64,000 bases of DNA from Sulfitobacter sp. JL08 (lineage in GTDB: Bacteria; Pseudomonadota; Alphaproteobacteria; Rhodobacterales; Rhodobacteraceae), in assembly GCF_003352045.1 (NCBI RefSeq), contig NZ_CP025815.1, positions 3,534,001-3,598,000 of the forward strand, in the 5' to 3' direction. The notes below the pieces were generated by a model. It had not been told where the DNA came from, did no database searches, and saw nothing but the letters and a program-made list of their open reading frames with translations. Positions 34,538 through 42,299 of the stretch are shown here, one piece after another. Within the stretch, counting starts at the first letter, position 1. Each line of letters starts with the position of its first letter. Both the position numbers and the translations under genes were made by a program.

Positions 34538-35788
34538 TCACTCTACAATCTCTGCTGTTTCGACAACAGCGTGCATCAGTACATCGGCCCCCGCTGTGGC
34601 CCAGTCTTTCGAAATTTCTTCGGCCTCGTTATGGCTCAGACCATCAACACAGGGGCACATGACCATTGCTGTCGGCGACACCTGATTGATCCAGCAGGCA
34701 TCATGCCCCGCGCCGGAAATCAGGTTCATATGGGAATAACCCAATCTTTCTGCCGCATTGCGTACAGCTGTGACACAGGTGTCGTCAAACGTCACCGGAT
34801 CAAATCCGCCGACCTTTTCCATTTCGATGCCCAACCCCATATCATCGCAGATTTTCCGCGCGCCCGATTTCAACCGCGCCTCCATATCCTCGATCACCTT
34901 GATTTCGGGGGATCGCAGATCAACCGTAAAGACCACCTTGCCCGGGATCACGTTGCGCGAATTCGGGTAGACATCGATATGCCCTGCGGCGCCAACCGCG
35001 TGTGGCGCGTGTGACCACGCGATCTCATCGACAAGTTCCAGCACACGCGCCATGCCCAGCCCGGCATTCTTGCGCATCGGCATCGGCGTACTGCCGGTAT
35101 GGGAATCCTTTCCGGTAATGGTGATCTGCGTCCATGAAAGACCCTGCCCGTGGGTGACAACGCCGATATCCTTGCCTTCCGCTTCCAGAATCGGGCCCTG
35201 TTCGATGTGCAGTTCAAAAAACGCGTGCATCTTGCGCGCGCCGACGGGTTCATCCCCCTGCCAGCCAATGCGTTTGAGTTCATCGCCAAAGGATTTTCCA
35301 TCGGCATCGACGCGGGCCTTGGCCCAGTCTTCGGAATGTATGCCTGCAAACACACCGCTGGACAGCATGGCGGGCGCGTAACGCGTACCTTCCTCGTTCG
35401 TCCAGTTCGTGACAACGATGGGGTGTTTGGTCTTGATCCCCAGATCATTCAGCGTACGCAAGATTTCCAGCCCGCCCAAAACGCCCAGAACGCCGTCATA
35501 TTTGCCGCCCGTGGGCTGGGTATCCAGATGCGATCCCACATAGACCGGCAGCGCATCAGGATCAGCACCTTCGCGGCGGGCGAACATATTACCCATAGTG
35601 TCCAGCCCCATGGAACAGCCTGCGTCTTCGCACCACTTCTGAAAAAGCGCACGGCCTTCGCCATCTTCGTCTGTCAGGGTCTGACGGTTGTTACCGCCGG
35701 CGACACCTGGGCCGATCTTGGCCATCTCCATCAGGCTGTCCCAAAGACGGTCGCCGTTGATTTTCAGATTCTCGCCGGGGGCTGCCAT
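34538..35788 (-). CDS. Beta-ureidopropionase / N-carbamoyl-L-amino acid hydrolase (AMAB family)
   Basis: A 416-residue M20-type zinc amidohydrolase. Metal ligands are His87 (VGSHLDTQP), Asp98 (KYDGVLGVLGGLE), Glu132 or Glu133 (TNEEGTRYAPA) and a later His in HIEQGPILE, with the dimerisation-domain motif GKDSHTGSTPM. It removes the carbamoyl group from N-carbamoyl-beta-alanine to give beta-alanine, CO2 and ammonia, the third step after dihydropyrimidinase. Confidence 0.9.
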   Translation of the reverse strand: MAAPGENLKINGDRLWDSLMEMAKIGPGVAGGNNRQTLTDEDGEGRALFQKWCEDAGCSMGLDTMGNMFARREGADPDALPVYVGSHLDTQPTGGKYDGVLGVLGGLEILRTLNDLGIKTKHPIVVTNWTNEEGTRYAPAMLSSGVFAGIHSEDWAKARVDADGKSFGDELKRIGWQGDEPVGARKMHAFFELHIEQGPILEAEGKDIGVVTHGQGLSWTQITITGKDSHTGSTPMPMRKNAGLGMARVLELVDEIAWSHAPHAVGAAGHIDVYPNSRNVIPGKVVFTVDLRSPEIKVIEDMEARLKSGARKICDDMGLGIEMEKVGGFDPVTFDDTCVTAVRNAAERLGYSHMNLISGAGHDACWINQVSPTAMVMCPCVDGLSHNEAEEISKDWATAGADVLMHAVVETAEIVE

Positions 35789-35800
35789 ATCATCCTCGCC

Positions 35801-36100
35801 TTATTTCAATTCTATTTCCACAAACGCCATCGGGGCAGACCCGGCGTTGATCACATTATGTTCCACGCCCGCGTTGCGGCGGTACGCCTCGCCCTGCGCA
35901 ACAGTGACAGAGCGTATGTTACCACCCGGCTCTTCCAGTTGCATCTGGCACGTCGTGATCGCGGTGATCACATAATCCATTGCATGCGTGTGCCATCCTG
36001 TTTCGGCTCCGGCCTCGAAATCAAACCGCGTAACCCGCACCAGATCATCATCGATCAGCTGTGTTGCTTTCGCAGGCAGCCTGTTCATACCGAAAACCAT
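35801..36100 (-). CDS. Small cupin, first gene of the pyrimidine operon
   Basis: A 99-residue single cupin domain with His37 and His39 (GWHTHAMD) and His81 (VEHNV) as possible metal ligands. A second ATG four codons in (36088) has a slightly better upstream sequence. It is the promoter-proximal gene of the leftward operon and faces the divergent RutR-like regulator across the palindrome at 36142. Its function is unknown; such cupins sometimes accompany amidohydrolase pathways. Confidence 0.75.
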   Translation of the reverse strand: MVFGMNRLPAKATQLIDDDLVRVTRFDFEAGAETGWHTHAMDYVITAITTCQMQLEEPGGNIRSVTVAQGEAYRRNAGVEHNVINAGSAPMAFVEIELK

Positions 36101-36141
36101 CCAAGACAGAAGCAGTGTACACTCATTTCCGGCCCAATAAT

Positions 36142-36157
36142 TTTACCATTTGGTAAA
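36142..36157. promoter_or_regulatory. RutR-type operator in the divergent promoter
   Basis: TTTACCA and TGGTAAA form a perfect 16-bp palindrome around TT. It is close to the E. coli RutR consensus (TTGACCA, two bases, TGGTCAA). It lies between the leftward pyrimidine operon and the rightward tetR/rutR-like gene and probably controls both. Confidence 0.7.
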
Positions 36158-36270
36158 GCCACGATTGCGGTTAGGGTACCCACTGTCAAGGTTCGACTTG
36201 GACATTCCATGTTCGAAGCTGGGCACATTTGGGGTATTGCCTCAGTTTCAATCAGGACCCGGATGTCATA

Positions 36271-36897
36271 ATGCCCGATTCAACGTTGCCGGACGACCGA
36301 AAACAGCCAAGCCGCATCCAGAAACGCAACCGGATGGTTATTCTGGATGCTGCGCTGGACGTGTTTTCCCAGCATGGATACCGCGGGGCCACACTGGACC
36401 AGATCGCCGAAGCCGCCGGTCTGAGCAAACCCAACATCCTGTATTACTTTGACGGCAAGGAATCCATTCACATCACCCTGCTGAACCAGTTGATGGATAC
36501 GTGGCTTGACCCGTTGCACAAATTGAATGCGGATGGCGATCCGTTGCCGGAATTGCTTGCCTATATCACGCGAAAGCTGGAAATGGCGCGTGACCTGCCG
36601 CGCGAAAGCCGCCTGTTCGCAAACGAAATTCTGCAGGGCGCGCCGCGCATGGGCCCGCATTTGCAATCCAGCCTGAAGCCCCTGTTCGACGATAAATGCG
36701 CTATCATCCAGCAGTGGATGGATGCGGGAAAACTTGCAAAATTTGATCCGAAACACCTGATCTTTTCCATCTGGGCCACAACCCAGCACTACGCCGACTT
36801 TGACGCCCAGGTGCAGGTTCTGCTGGAAGGACGATCATCTTATGACGACGCAACAGACTACCTGACAACACTTTTCACCAAGCTGCTGACGCCCTGA
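36271..36897 (+). CDS. rutR: RutR-like TetR-family regulator of pyrimidine catabolism
   Basis: 208 residues. The N-terminal TetR helix-turn-helix reads ILDAALDVFSQHGYRGATLDQIAEAAGLSKPNILYYFDGKESI, and the ligand domain resembles RutR (LFANEILQGAPRMGPHL, SIWATTQHYADFDAQV). RutR senses uracil or thymine. ATG 36271 is the start; an upstream TTG would add 14 residues of low plausibility. It is flanked by pyrimidine genes and two matching palindromes. Confidence 0.88.
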   Translation: MPDSTLPDDRKQPSRIQKRNRMVILDAALDVFSQHGYRGATLDQIAEAAGLSKPNILYYFDGKESIHITLLNQLMDTWLDPLHKLNADGDPLPELLAYITRKLEMARDLPRESRLFANEILQGAPRMGPHLQSSLKPLFDDKCAIIQQWMDAGKLAKFDPKHLIFSIWATTQHYADFDAQVQVLLEGRSSYDDATDYLTTLFTKLLTP

Positions 36898-36938
36898 CAC
36901 GCGTTGCTGCTCCAATAAACAGATCAAGGGAAACGCTC

Positions 36939-37538
36939 ATGAAAATCGTGATTATCGGCGCCAGTGGCGCAGTTGGCAGAACGGCGGTCCAGGCATTGTC
37001 GGGCAGGCACGATGTCGTGACTGTCGGCAAAACCAGCGGCGACATTCAGGCCGACATTGAGGATATTTCAAGCATTCAGGCTTTATGTCAGCGCGTCGGA
37101 AAAATTGATGCCATGGTTTGTGCCGTCGGACATGGCCATTTCGGACCGGTCAAGGACATGACGACCAAGGATTTCCTGAAAGGCATAAACGGCAAGGTCA
37201 TGTCGCAGGTCAATCTGGTGCTTGCCGGGTTTGATTACATGAATGACGGCGGTTCATTTACTTTGACCAGCGGCGTTCTGAACCGTGACCCGATCAGGGG
37301 CGGCGCGGCAGCCGCCGCAGCCAACGGCGCGATTGACGGGTTTGTCAAAGGCGCCGCTGTCGATATGCCCAGAGGCATCCGCATCAACGCCGTAAGCCCC
37401 GAGGTTCTGGAAACGTCCAGACAAAAATATGACGGCTTTTTCCGCGGCCACACCCATGTTTCGGATGAAGCCGTCGGGCTGGCCTACTCGAAGTCGGTCG
37501 AAGGGTGCCTGACCGGTCAGGTGTTCATCGTCGAATAG
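36939..37538 (+). CDS. Short SDR-family protein without the usual catalytic Tyr
   Basis: 199 residues with a Rossmann start IIGASGAVG (residues 5-13) and the SDR-like segment VCAVGHGHFGPV. Where most SDRs have Tyr-x3-Lys, this reads AAANGAIDGFVKGAA, with Asn in place of Tyr. Shorter SDRs of this kind exist and their activities are mostly undefined. AAGGGA precedes the ATG. It follows the rutR-like gene by about 40 bp and may be co-transcribed with it. Confidence 0.75.
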   Translation: MKIVIIGASGAVGRTAVQALSGRHDVVTVGKTSGDIQADIEDISSIQALCQRVGKIDAMVCAVGHGHFGPVKDMTTKDFLKGINGKVMSQVNLVLAGFDYMNDGGSFTLTSGVLNRDPIRGGAAAAAANGAIDGFVKGAAVDMPRGIRINAVSPEVLETSRQKYDGFFRGHTHVSDEAVGLAYSKSVEGCLTGQVFIVE

Positions 37539-37565
37539 AATGCGCAGCGGCCTTTGCCCGCCAGA

Positions 37566-38867
37566 TCATTCCGCTGCTTTTGCGGCCGGATTGTTTGGAT
37601 GCGTTGTCCAGTTGGCATAGTCCGGTTCAACCACCTTGCCGGTACGCGGATCAACCAAACCGGGGGCCATTGCCTCCATTGTGATACAGTCTTCCACAGG
37701 GCAGACGTTGACGCACAGGTTGCAGGCCACGCATTCCTCGTCGATCACCTCGAAGACGCGGTCGGGCGACATTGAAATCGCCTGATGGCTGGTGTCCTCG
37801 CAGGCGGCAAAACAGCGCCCGCACGAAATGCACAGATCCTGATTGATCTTGGCCTTGGCCACGTAATTTAGGTTGAGATACTGCCAGTCGGTCACGTTGG
37901 GCACCGCGCGGCGCACGATCTGATCGACCGATGTAATCTCTTTCTCGTCCATCCACTGCGACAGTCCGGAAATCATTTCCTGAACAATTTTGAAACCATA
38001 GGTCATCGCAGCCGTACAAACCTGCACATTGCCCGCCCCCAACGCCATGAATTCGGCCGCATCGCGCCATGTGGTGACACCGCCAATGCCGCTGATGGGC
38101 AACTTGGCCAGTTCGGGCGTACGAGCGATTTCGGCAACCATGTTCAATGCAATCGGCTTTACCGCTGGCCCGCAATAGCCCCCATGCGCACCCTTGCCAT
38201 CAATTGTGGGTTCGGGCGCGAACAGGTCCAGATCGACCGACGTGATCGAATTGATCGTATTGATCAGGCTAACGGCATCCGCACCGCCGCGCATGGCTGC
38301 TTCGGCCGGTTTGCGCACGTCGGTAATGTTGGGAGTCAGCTTGACGATCACAGGCATGCGCGTGTTCGCCTTGACCCAGCGCGTGACCATTTCGATATAT
38401 TCCGGCACCTGCCCCACGGCAGAGCCCATGCCCCGTTCAGACATGCCATGCGGGCACCCAAAATTCAGTTCGACCCCGTCAGCACCGGTATCTTCCACCA
38501 GGGGCAGAATGAGTTTCCAAGGCTCTTCTTCGCATGGAACCATCAGCGAAACGACCATCGCGTGATCAGGATAATCGCGTTTGACCAGTTTGATCTCGTC
38601 CAGATTGGTTTGCAGCGGGCGGTCCGTGATCAGTTCGATATTGTTCAGGCCCAGCAATCGGCGATCCGCCCCGTAAATTGCGCCATAGCGCGGGCCGTTC
38701 ACGTTCACGACATGCGGGTCAAGCCCCAGCGTCTTCCACACCACGCCGCCCCAGCCTGCATCATAGGCACGGCGCACATTGTATTCCTTGTCCGTGGGCG
38801 GCGCACTGGCCAGCCAGAACGGGTTGGGGGATTTGATCCCGATAAATTCACTTTGAAGATTTGCCAT
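37566..38867 (-). CDS. preA: NAD-dependent dihydropyrimidine dehydrogenase subunit PreA
   Basis: A 433-residue protein with an FMN-binding dihydroorotate-dehydrogenase-like barrel, the active-site Cys138 in NFGCPHGM, and two C-terminal 4Fe-4S motifs (CISCGRCFAAC and CVACNLCVNVCPVEDC). With PreT it reduces uracil and thymine to the 5,6-dihydro forms, the first step of the pathway whose later steps are encoded just downstream at 32707-35788. It is preceded by preT on the same strand. Confidence 0.93.
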   Translation of the reverse strand: MANLQSEFIGIKSPNPFWLASAPPTDKEYNVRRAYDAGWGGVVWKTLGLDPHVVNVNGPRYGAIYGADRRLLGLNNIELITDRPLQTNLDEIKLVKRDYPDHAMVVSLMVPCEEEPWKLILPLVEDTGADGVELNFGCPHGMSERGMGSAVGQVPEYIEMVTRWVKANTRMPVIVKLTPNITDVRKPAEAAMRGGADAVSLINTINSITSVDLDLFAPEPTIDGKGAHGGYCGPAVKPIALNMVAEIARTPELAKLPISGIGGVTTWRDAAEFMALGAGNVQVCTAAMTYGFKIVQEMISGLSQWMDEKEITSVDQIVRRAVPNVTDWQYLNLNYVAKAKINQDLCISCGRCFAACEDTSHQAISMSPDRVFEVIDEECVACNLCVNVCPVEDCITMEAMAPGLVDPRTGKVVEPDYANWTTHPNNPAAKAAE

Positions 38868-38903
38868 TTCGCGTTCCTTCCAAAAGTGGGGGCCAGCCCA
38901 CGC

Positions 38904-40226
38904 TTAGCCCATCAAACTTGCATGTATGTCCATCGCCGCATCGCGCCCTTCGGCAACGGCGGTCACGGTCAGATCATCGCCGCCGGTTGCACAGTCGCCA
39001 CCTGCCCAGACACCTTTGACAGATGTGCGGCCCGCCCCAGTGACGGCAATCTTGCGCCCGTCCAGATCAGGCAGGTCCGACCCTTCAAGCGATTGGCCGA
39101 TGGCCTTGAACACCTGATCCACTGCCAGACGGACCGTCTGCCCTGTCGGTTTCAGATCGTCCGTTGTGTATTCAAACTCGATTTCGCGCACGGTGCCATT
39201 GCCGTGGATCGCCACGGGGGACGCATTGGTGATGATGCGCACGCCCTTGGACGCCGCCAGATCCTGTTCAAACACACTTGCATTCATCCTGTCGCGCCCG
39301 CGCCGGTACACAAGCGTGACATTCAGCGCACCCAGCAGTTTGGCCTGAACGGCGGCATCCACAGCGGTCATACCGCCGCCAATCACCACCACATCGCGCC
39401 CGACAGGCACCTTGGCCAGATCGCTGGCCTGGCGCAGATCGGCGATAAAATCGACCGCATCCAAAACGCCATCCTTGTCTTCACCGGCCAGATTCAGCGC
39501 GTTTACACCGCCCAGACCGATGCCCAGGAATACAGCGTCATACTCTGCCTGAAGCGACGACAGCGAAAGCCCGTTGCCCAGCGCCTTGCCGTATTCGGTG
39601 GTGATGCCGCCAATCTTCAAAAGCCAGTCCACTTCGGCCTGGGCGAACCCGTTTGTGGTTTTGTAGGTGGCAATCCCGTATTCGTTCAATCCACCGGGTT
39701 TGGGGCGCGCGTCGTAAACGGTGACGTCGCTGCCCAGCATGGCCAACCTGTGCGCACAGGCCAATCCGGCAGGACCGGCCCCGACAACGGCCACCCGTTT
39801 GCCCGTATGTTTGGCACGTTCAAACGGATGTACGCCCTTGGATTGAAGACCATCGGTGGCATAGCGCTGCAACTGCCCGATCAGCACCGGCTTGCCCTCG
39901 GCCAGTTCGCGCACACACGCCTCTTCGCACAGGGTTTCGGTGGGACAGACCCGCGCACACATGCCGCCCATGATGTTCTGGGTCAGGATCGTCTTGGCCG
40001 CCGCATCCGGCGTACCGGTTGCGATCTGGCGAATAAACAGCGGGATATCGATATCCGTCGGACAGGCCGTGATGCACGGCGCATCGTGGCAGAAATAACA
40101 TCTGTCTGCAGCTACCAGTGCTTCGTGATCATCCAGCGGGGCATGCAGATCGGAAAATCCGGCTTCGTAATCATCCGGGGCCAACCGTCCGGCAACCACA
40201 CCTTGCGTAAACACATTCTGCGCCAT
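38904..40226 (-). CDS. preT: NAD-dependent dihydropyrimidine dehydrogenase subunit PreT
   Basis: A 440-residue flavoprotein. N-terminal cysteine motifs (CYFCHDAPCITACPTDIDIP and CARVCPTETLCEEACV) bind 4Fe-4S clusters. They are followed by an FAD-binding GAGPAGLACAH and an NAD(P)-binding IGGGMTAVDAA. It takes electrons from NADH and passes them to PreA. ATG 40226 is chosen, with AAGGGA upstream; a longer frame would add 11 non-family residues. Confidence 0.93.
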   Translation of the reverse strand: MAQNVFTQGVVAGRLAPDDYEAGFSDLHAPLDDHEALVAADRCYFCHDAPCITACPTDIDIPLFIRQIATGTPDAAAKTILTQNIMGGMCARVCPTETLCEEACVRELAEGKPVLIGQLQRYATDGLQSKGVHPFERAKHTGKRVAVVGAGPAGLACAHRLAMLGSDVTVYDARPKPGGLNEYGIATYKTTNGFAQAEVDWLLKIGGITTEYGKALGNGLSLSSLQAEYDAVFLGIGLGGVNALNLAGEDKDGVLDAVDFIADLRQASDLAKVPVGRDVVVIGGGMTAVDAAVQAKLLGALNVTLVYRRGRDRMNASVFEQDLAASKGVRIITNASPVAIHGNGTVREIEFEYTTDDLKPTGQTVRLAVDQVFKAIGQSLEGSDLPDLDGRKIAVTGAGRTSVKGVWAGGDCATGGDDLTVTAVAEGRDAAMDIHASLMG

Positions 40227-40609
40227 TTGCGTCCCTTCCCCTGCGTCGGTTTCAAACACGCTCTCACGGTTTTATTTTTTTATCAACTGGTAAAATTTTT
40301 ACACGATGCCTGTTTTTCGAGCGATTCCCGATATGTTGCGGCACGTGCATCCAAGCCCCCCAAATCAAGGGTACGTCGTTTGCATCCTTATGAACGGTAC
40401 GGAAATCAGTCGGTTACAGGGGCAGGCACCTTTCTGCCGTCACAGGAACTTCATCTTATTCCTCTTGATTTTTTCCCAATGTGACGCCATATAGCGCCTG
40501 CGACGTTACCACTATCGACCAAACTGCTCCTTTCGGCTCAGTCTTTCGATCTTGCACTGACCTAGCCGACCTGCCGCATTCCGTGGGCAGTTTTTAAAGG
40601 AGAACAACG
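40227..40609. other. 383-bp region between preT and cspA
   Basis: It holds the leftward preTA promoter with a RutR-like site (40279-40294) and, on the other side, what is likely a long 5' leader for cspA, ending in a strong AAAGGAGAAC ribosome-binding site. A 62-codon open frame from 40306 shows no coding character or start signal. I see no RNA gene. Confidence 0.6.
40279..40294. promoter_or_regulatory. RutR-like operator upstream of preTA
   Basis: TTTATCA, two bases, TGGTAAA matches the perfect palindrome at 36142-36157 except for one base in the left arm. It lies about 50 bp before preT and links preTA to the same regulator. Confidence 0.6.
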
Positions 40610-40816
40610 ATGGCTACTGGCACCGTCAAATGGTTTAACTCAACAAAAGGCTTCGGCTTTATCGCGCCCGATGGCGGCAGCAAAGACGTGTTCGTGCACA
40701 TCTCTGCCGTGGAACGCGCAGGCCTGACCGGTCTGGCCGACAACCAAAAAGTGACATTCGACATCGAACCGGGCCGTGACGGCCGCGAAAGCGCGACAAA
40801 CATCGCACTGGCGTAA
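40610..40816 (+). CDS. cspA: Cold-shock protein (CspA family)
   Basis: A 68-residue OB-fold nucleic-acid-binding protein with RNP1 (KGFGFIAP) and RNP2 (VFVHIS). It acts as an RNA chaperone. A strong AGGAGA ribosome-binding site precedes the ATG and a terminator follows at 40853. Confidence 0.95.
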   Translation: MATGTVKWFNSTKGFGFIAPDGGSKDVFVHISAVERAGLTGLADNQKVTFDIEPGRDGRESATNIALA

Positions 40817-40852
40817 GGTTCGACCCTGCAAAGGGAACGAATTCTGAAAAGA

Positions 40853-40887
40853 ACGGGTGCATCGGCAACGATGCGCCCGTTTTTTTA
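40853..40887 (+). terminator. Rho-independent terminator after cspA
   Basis: A 12-bp stem with one G-T wobble (40853-40864 with 40869-40880) and loop GCAA is followed by seven T. It ends cspA transcription and separates it from the convergent tesA-like gene. Confidence 0.88.
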
Positions 40888-40903
40888 TGCGTGAAACTTG
40901 TGC

Positions 40904-41557
40904 TTACTTGCGCGCCAAGGCGATAAGCTCGACCACGCTTGGCCCGACGGCGGCAACGATGTTCCGCACGCCTGACGCGTTCGGATGGATGCCATCGAAC
41001 TGCATATAGGGCTGGACCAGCGCGGGATCGGTGTCGCGCAGCGCCGTTCCGCCTGTAATACCCGCAAAAAAGCTGGGCAGGTACAACGCGCCATATTCCT
41101 CGGCCAGTTCTGCATACATGGCATCAAATGCCTGTTTGTACTCCGGCCCGTAATTCCTTGGGGCCGTCAGCCCGATCAGCAGAACATCTACATCTGCAGC
41201 CTGCGCCGCCTTCAATATCCCTTCCAGGTTTGACCGGCTGACTTGCGGATCGATACCGCGCAGCAAATCATTGCCCCCCAGCGCGACAATCATTGCATCC
41301 ACATCCGGCGTCAGCGTCCAATCCACCCGCGCCAATCCACCCGCTGTGGTATCACCGGAAACGCCCGCATTGATCAATCGCACGTTGGTTACGCCTTGTG
41401 CATTCAGCCAATCGGCCAGTTGCGGCACAAACCCGGCAGATTGACGCAACCCGTAGCCTTGGGTCAGGCTGTCGCCCAATGCAGCTACAGTGATCTCTTC
41501 AGCCGCGACAACACTTGCCGCGCAAATCATTGCAATTGCCAAAGAAAGCTTGCGCAT
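40904..41557 (-). CDS. tesA: Arylesterase / acyl-CoA thioesterase of the GDSL (TesA) family
   Basis: 217 residues. A Sec signal peptide (cleavage near SVVAA-EE) is followed by the SGNH blocks: GDS with nucleophile Ser30, Gly in NAGVSGDTT, Asn in GGND, and Asp/His in DGIHPN. A periplasmic lysophospholipase/thioesterase-type hydrolase. ATG 41557 is the start; the frame runs on into the divergent ABC gene without family sequence. It is divergent from ybbA/ybbP-like genes, the same neighbourhood as in E. coli. Confidence 0.88.
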   Translation of the reverse strand: MRKLSLAIAMICAASVVAAEEITVAALGDSLTQGYGLRQSAGFVPQLADWLNAQGVTNVRLINAGVSGDTTAGGLARVDWTLTPDVDAMIVALGGNDLLRGIDPQVSRSNLEGILKAAQAADVDVLLIGLTAPRNYGPEYKQAFDAMYAELAEEYGALYLPSFFAGITGGTALRDTDPALVQPYMQFDGIHPNASGVRNIVAAVGPSVVELIALARK

Positions 41558-41606
41558 CCCGCATCGCGCTCCATATGCAAAGTGACGCAACCAAAGGCCC
41601 GCACCA

Positions 41607-42299
41607 ATGACCGACCCCGTGATTTCACTAAAGGATGCAGCTCTTTCGCTGGAAGGGAACGCCGGACCTGTCGATATTTTGCACGGCATCACACTGGATG
41701 TTGCGCAAGGTGAAACACTTGGTCTTGTGGGGCCATCCGGATCAGGCAAATCGTCACTCCTTATGTTGATGGGTGGCCTTGAACAGGCCACCGGCGGCAC
41801 GATCAAGGCGCTTGGTCACGACCTGACGGCCATGAACGAAGACGACCTTGCGCGCTTTCGTCTGGATCATATGGGGGTGGTTTTCCAATCCTTCCACCTA
41901 ATTCCGACAATGACCGCTTTGGAAAATGTCGCGACCCCACTGGAACTGGCGGGTATGCGCGATGCCTTTGATCGCGCTCGGCAGGAACTTGAAACGGTTG
42001 GCCTGTCTCATCGTGCAGATCATTACCCGGCCCAGATGTCGGGCGGCGAACAGCAGCGTGTCGCCCTGGCGCGTGCATCGGCGCCACGACCGCATATCCT
42101 GCTGGCCGACGAACCGACCGGAAATCTGGATGGCGCAAACGGCGCCGCAATCATAGATCTGCTGTTTGATTTGCGTGATCGCCATGGCGCCACACTGGTA
42201 CTGGTGACACATTCCAACAGCCTGGCAGACCGGTGCGATCGTATTATCCGGCTGCGCGACGGTCACATAGACGATTCAGCCCGTAAGGCAGCGGAATGA
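41607..42299 (+). CDS. ybbA: ABC transporter ATP-binding protein (YbbA/LolD type)
   Basis: A 230-residue ATPase of the MacB/LolD/YbbA group. It has Walker [10 protein letters not shown] (42-50), signature MSGGEQQR and Walker [14 protein letters not shown]. Its stop overlaps the start of the large FtsX-like permease (ATGA), so they form one complex of mechanotransmission type. The role is not settled; the E. coli counterpart is linked to the neighbouring thioesterase by gene order. Confidence 0.9.
   Translation: MTDPVISLKDAALSLEGNAGPVDILHGITLDVAQGETLGLVGPSGSGKSSLLMLMGGLEQATGGTIKALGHDLTAMNEDDLARFRLDHMGVVFQSFHLIPTMTALENVATPLELAGMRDAFDRARQELETVGLSHRADHYPAQMSGGEQQRVALARASAPRPHILLADEPTGNLDGANGAAIIDLLFDLRDRHGATLVLVTHSNSLADRCDRIIRLRDGHIDDSARKAAE

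Noticed and set aside
38184-40484. A 766-codon open frame opposite preA and preT
   Set aside because: It lies antisense to two genes with full catalytic motifs, has no start signal or recognisable domain, and reflects codon composition of the real genes.
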